Notes under the pieces: model-generated
Seen by the model: only the letters and a program-made list of their open reading frames with translations
Told to the model about the DNA's origin: nothing
The model's database searches: none
From: Apis mellifera
Taxonomy: Eukaryota > Arthropoda > Insecta > Hymenoptera > Apidae
Length of the DNA stretch: 64,000 nt
NCBI RefSeq assembly: GCF_003254395.2
Contig: NC_037651.1
Location: 7,260,001-7,324,000, forward strand
Direction: 5' to 3'
Program-made: the position numbers and the translations under genes
In this document: piece after piece, positions 63,601 to 64,000 of the stretch
Layout: the number at the start of each line of letters is the position of its first letter
How positions within the stretch are numbered: the first letter of the stretch is position 1

Positions 63601-64000
63601 ACGCGGAATAAATGGGATTGAAACGAGCAAATTGATAGAGAAATCATAAGAACGTTATAAATTCTTGTCAATTTGCGCGAATTGAAAAATATTATATTTA
63701 ACCACTCGGTGTCGCCACTCGTCTCGTTCTATCTTTATTTATCGATCCTCCTTTCTAGCTCCTTCTCTTTTCTCATCCTTTCCTTTATCCTTCTTTTTCA
63801 ATTGCCTTCTCTCGTAATCCCATTACAACCCTTCCTTACGTTTCAACGTATTTTTGCATTTATTGAAATTCCTCCGTTTTCGAATTCGATTCTCAGCCTG
63901 CTGAGGGATGTAAGAAACTTTTTCCAAAGATATTTTTCCCAATAATCATAGATTACGAAGGAAGATTTTATTATAGAAAAAATCGAACCCTTTAAAAGCT
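22413..64000 (+). CDS. sei: ERG-type (Kv11) voltage-gated K+ channel, seizure; 5' portion, four exons in window
   Basis: The gene encodes the fly seizure / vertebrate KCNH2 (hERG) type channel, a tetrameric plasma-membrane K+ channel that repolarises excitable cells. Exons 22413-22488, 35714-35944, 49286-49444 and 56093-56243 join in phases 1, 1, 1, with phase 2 at the last donor. They encode about 205 residues: the N-cap MPVRRGHVAP..TIIETIIRKFD (1-25) and the PAS/eag domain (about 26-135) with IIYCSDGFCRLTGFSRAEVM, QRPAICEFLHGP and FEILYYRKDG. Next come FLCSEVIALI and IINFED, then a basic linker FDRARASFR that matches the GRAKTFR region of KCNH2. CEFLHGP and MPVRRGHVAP are ERG, not EAG or ELK, hallmarks. 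The ATG has an in-frame TAG upstream. Membrane segments S1-S6 and the CNBHD lie beyond 64000, so the CDS is partial here. Confidence 0.95.
22588..22704. repeat. 40-bp tandem triplication near the sei exon 1 donor
   Basis: The unit (core AACAAATGCTGATCC followed by a T-rich spacer and TATTTCAAAG) occurs three times at an exact 40-base spacing: cores start near 22602, 22642 and 22682. Copies differ by only one or two bases, so the event is recent. Confidence 0.9.
30636..30674. repeat. (GAT)n(AAT)n microsatellite
   Basis: A run of GAT units passes into about nine AAT units within sei intron 1. Confidence 0.85.
34037..34060. repeat. Poly-A tract
   Basis: Uninterrupted A run of about 24 bases in sei intron 1. 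Confidence 0.85.
35714..35944 (+). CDS. sei: sei coding exon 2 (PAS domain core)
   Basis: The acceptor is CCTTTTGCAG. The first two bases complete Asp26, then RSFLVANAQQG, IIYCSDGFCRLTGFSRAEVM, QRPAICEFLHGPMTSPHAVA and HFEILYYRKDG. The exon is 231 nt and ends in phase 1 before GTGAGTCA. Residues aligned with the hERG PAS surface (Tyr of IIYC; Arg and Glu of SRAEV) are present. The second half (ALRDALAAGVEKH) is more diverged. Confidence 0.96.
40133..40140. promoter_or_regulatory. CRE palindrome in GC island of sei intron 2
   Basis: Perfect TGACGTCA within the 39.7-40.4 kb GC-rich island. Confidence 0.3.
41630..42475. repeat. Minisatellite array A, five units of 163-186 bp
   Basis: Repeated block CAATTATTCCAGCAATCGCG ... 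GATAATAATTATAT ... GAATTTTTTTACATAGTCTC ... ACGATATTTCGTGAATCTC. The motif AATTATTCCAGCAATCGCG starts near 41646, 41832, 41995, 42159 and 42330. Length differences come from CT-rich insertions and a 5-7 base deletion. Similar open frames recur in each unit but shift between units. Confidence 0.93.
43485..43516. repeat. (GA)n microsatellite
   Basis: GA tract inside the 43.1-43.7 kb GC-rich island of sei intron 2. Confidence 0.85.
43590..43597. promoter_or_regulatory. CRE palindrome in second GC island of sei intron 2
   Basis: Perfect TGACGTCA within the 43.1-43.7 kb GC-rich island, next to a GA tract. Confidence 0.3.
46651..46678. repeat. (TC)n microsatellite
   Basis: About 13 TC units in sei intron 2. 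Confidence 0.85.
47848..47869. repeat. (GGTC)n tetranucleotide repeat
   Basis: About five GGTC units followed by GTC-rich sequence, inside the 47.6-48.0 kb GC island. Confidence 0.75.
49286..49444 (+). CDS. sei: sei coding exon 3 (end of PAS, start of linker)
   Basis: The acceptor follows a T-rich tract (TTTTTCTGTCACAG). The exon completes Gly, then TKFLCSEVIALIRSEVDEIC, LQIINFEDLSSQ and a Pro/Gln-rich tail ending NNRLVTR. It aligns with hERG SCFLCLVDVVPV and IMFILNFE. It is 159 nt and ends in phase 1 (T) before GTAAGTTC. Confidence 0.92.
51183..51216. repeat. (TA)n(TG)n microsatellite
   Basis: TA run passing into TG run in sei intron 3. Confidence 0.85.
54480..55650. repeat. Minisatellite array B, about seven units of 128-187 bp with CT and GA blocks
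   Basis: Each unit has TTCCAATACGATTCTCTGCC, AAAAATCCC, a CT run, TTCGAATTTCAAAAATTCA, a second CT run, AACTCTTGTACATTCTC, TTTCATTTATCAAA and a GA run. The CCAATACGATT motif recurs near 54491, 54678, 54826, 54954, 55124, 55298 and 55458. The two central copies (54.95-55.29 kb) are almost identical. Confidence 0.94.
56093..56243 (+). CDS. sei: sei coding exon 4 (N-terminal linker)
   Basis: The acceptor is GACTGGAGCAG and the exon starts by completing Phe, then DRARASFRAGLSRTGVVG, PPRVRNRPRTATNLPHRLAD and GTILDEDASEN. It is 151 nt and ends in phase 2 (TG) before GTGAGTGA. RARASFR corresponds to hERG RAKTFR. The basic, disordered composition is typical of this linker. The acceptor has a weak polypyrimidine tract, so some doubt remains about its exact start. 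Confidence 0.85.
59090..59476. repeat. Two-copy tandem direct repeat, period about 208 bp
   Basis: AGAGATGTGTAGAGTCTGAA ... AATATTTTGAT ... ACAATTGTTGTCTC ... ATATTGAATTGTG ... AGAGCTGTTGGCTATGATAA occurs from about 59091 and again from about 59299. The second copy is internally shortened. Confidence 0.9.
59960..60300. other. GC-rich island with GGCGA repeats and an inverted repeat
   Basis: A CpG-dense block in an AT-rich surround. It holds about five GGCGA units (about 60164-60188) and an 8-bp inverted repeat ATCGTCGG / CCGACGAT (60212-60219 / 60229-60236). Open frames on both strands have no recognised domain. It could be an enhancer or internal promoter, or simply a compositional island. 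Confidence 0.5.
60470..61386. repeat. Minisatellite array C, five units of 177-193 bp
   Basis: Unit: GAAAATTTACTTTACCTTTG, GATTATTACTCTTTTTCGAC, GAATCGAATTG, ATTCAAGATTTCTAA, AGGATTAACTATGAAATTTT, GATAATCGATC and a poly-T spacer. TTTCGACGAATCGAA starts near 60561, 60754, 60944, 61121 and 61304. Confidence 0.94.

Larger units (their letters stand above)
56244..64000 (+). other. sei: sei intron 4, 5' part (runs past the window edge)
   Basis: No further ERG exon was recognised up to 64000. It contains a two-copy direct repeat (59090-59476), minisatellite array C (60470-61386), a GC-rich island (about 59960-60300), and AT-rich DNA with GA/CT tracts. An unrecognised GC-richer frame on the minus strand lies at 61666-61893. 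Confidence 0.65.

Noticed and set aside
1..64000. tRNA, rRNA, CRISPR, insertion sequences, autonomous transposons
   Set aside because: I looked for tRNA T-loop (GTTCGAnTC) contexts, regular spacer arrays and transposase motifs, and found none convincing. This is by eye; tRNAscan and a repeat library would be decisive.

Overview
This is nuclear DNA from an insect, very probably a bee (Apis-like). It is AT-rich and gene-poor, with GC/CpG-rich islands, many poly-A/T and GA/CT tracts and long introns. The proteins match insect orthologues closely. No bacterial, viral, CRISPR, rRNA or tRNA signature was seen. Species assignment is inference. Two genes are recognisable, arranged head to head about 12 kb apart.  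(1) Minus strand, about 9.6 kb down to 3.8 kb: the G-protein beta subunit (Gbeta13F / GNB1-4 class). Six coding exons (7608-7667, 5445-5590, 5055-5348, 4519-4720, 4182-4398, 3815-3921) join without a break into a 341-residue seven-bladed WD40 protein. A probable non-coding first exon ends at 9348, and the 5' UTR part of the second exon begins at 8098. Directly after the UAA stop the same frame stays open for 115 more codons, to a TAG at 3467-3469, and the first bases after the stop form a perfect short stem-loop. This looks like a stop-codon readthrough extension and is the main novel candidate in the window.  (2) Plus strand, 22413 to beyond the right edge: the 5' end of seizure (sei), the ERG-type (Kv11/KCNH2-like) voltage-gated K+ channel. 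Four coding exons (22413-22488, 35714-35944, 49286-49444, 56093-56243) encode the N-terminal cap, the PAS (eag) domain and the start of the linker to the membrane region. The introns are 13.2, 13.3, 6.6 and more than 7.7 kb. The S1-S6 channel core and the cyclic-nucleotide-binding homology domain lie outside the window.  The rest is non-coding. 1-3.4 kb is downstream of Gbeta. 9.6-22.4 kb is the divergent intergenic region, with GC-rich promoter-like blocks at about 10.0, 17.2-18.2 and 19.5-22.4 kb. The sei introns hold four tandem arrays with units of roughly 130-210 bp (41.6-42.5, 54.5-55.65, 59.09-59.48, 60.47-61.39 kb), a 40-bp triplication beside the first sei donor, and several GC islands with CRE palindromes that could be enhancers or alternative promoters. 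Functionally the two genes are a receptor-signalling transducer (Gbeta with Ggamma and Galpha) and a repolarising K+ channel; nothing in the sequence shows that they are co-regulated.
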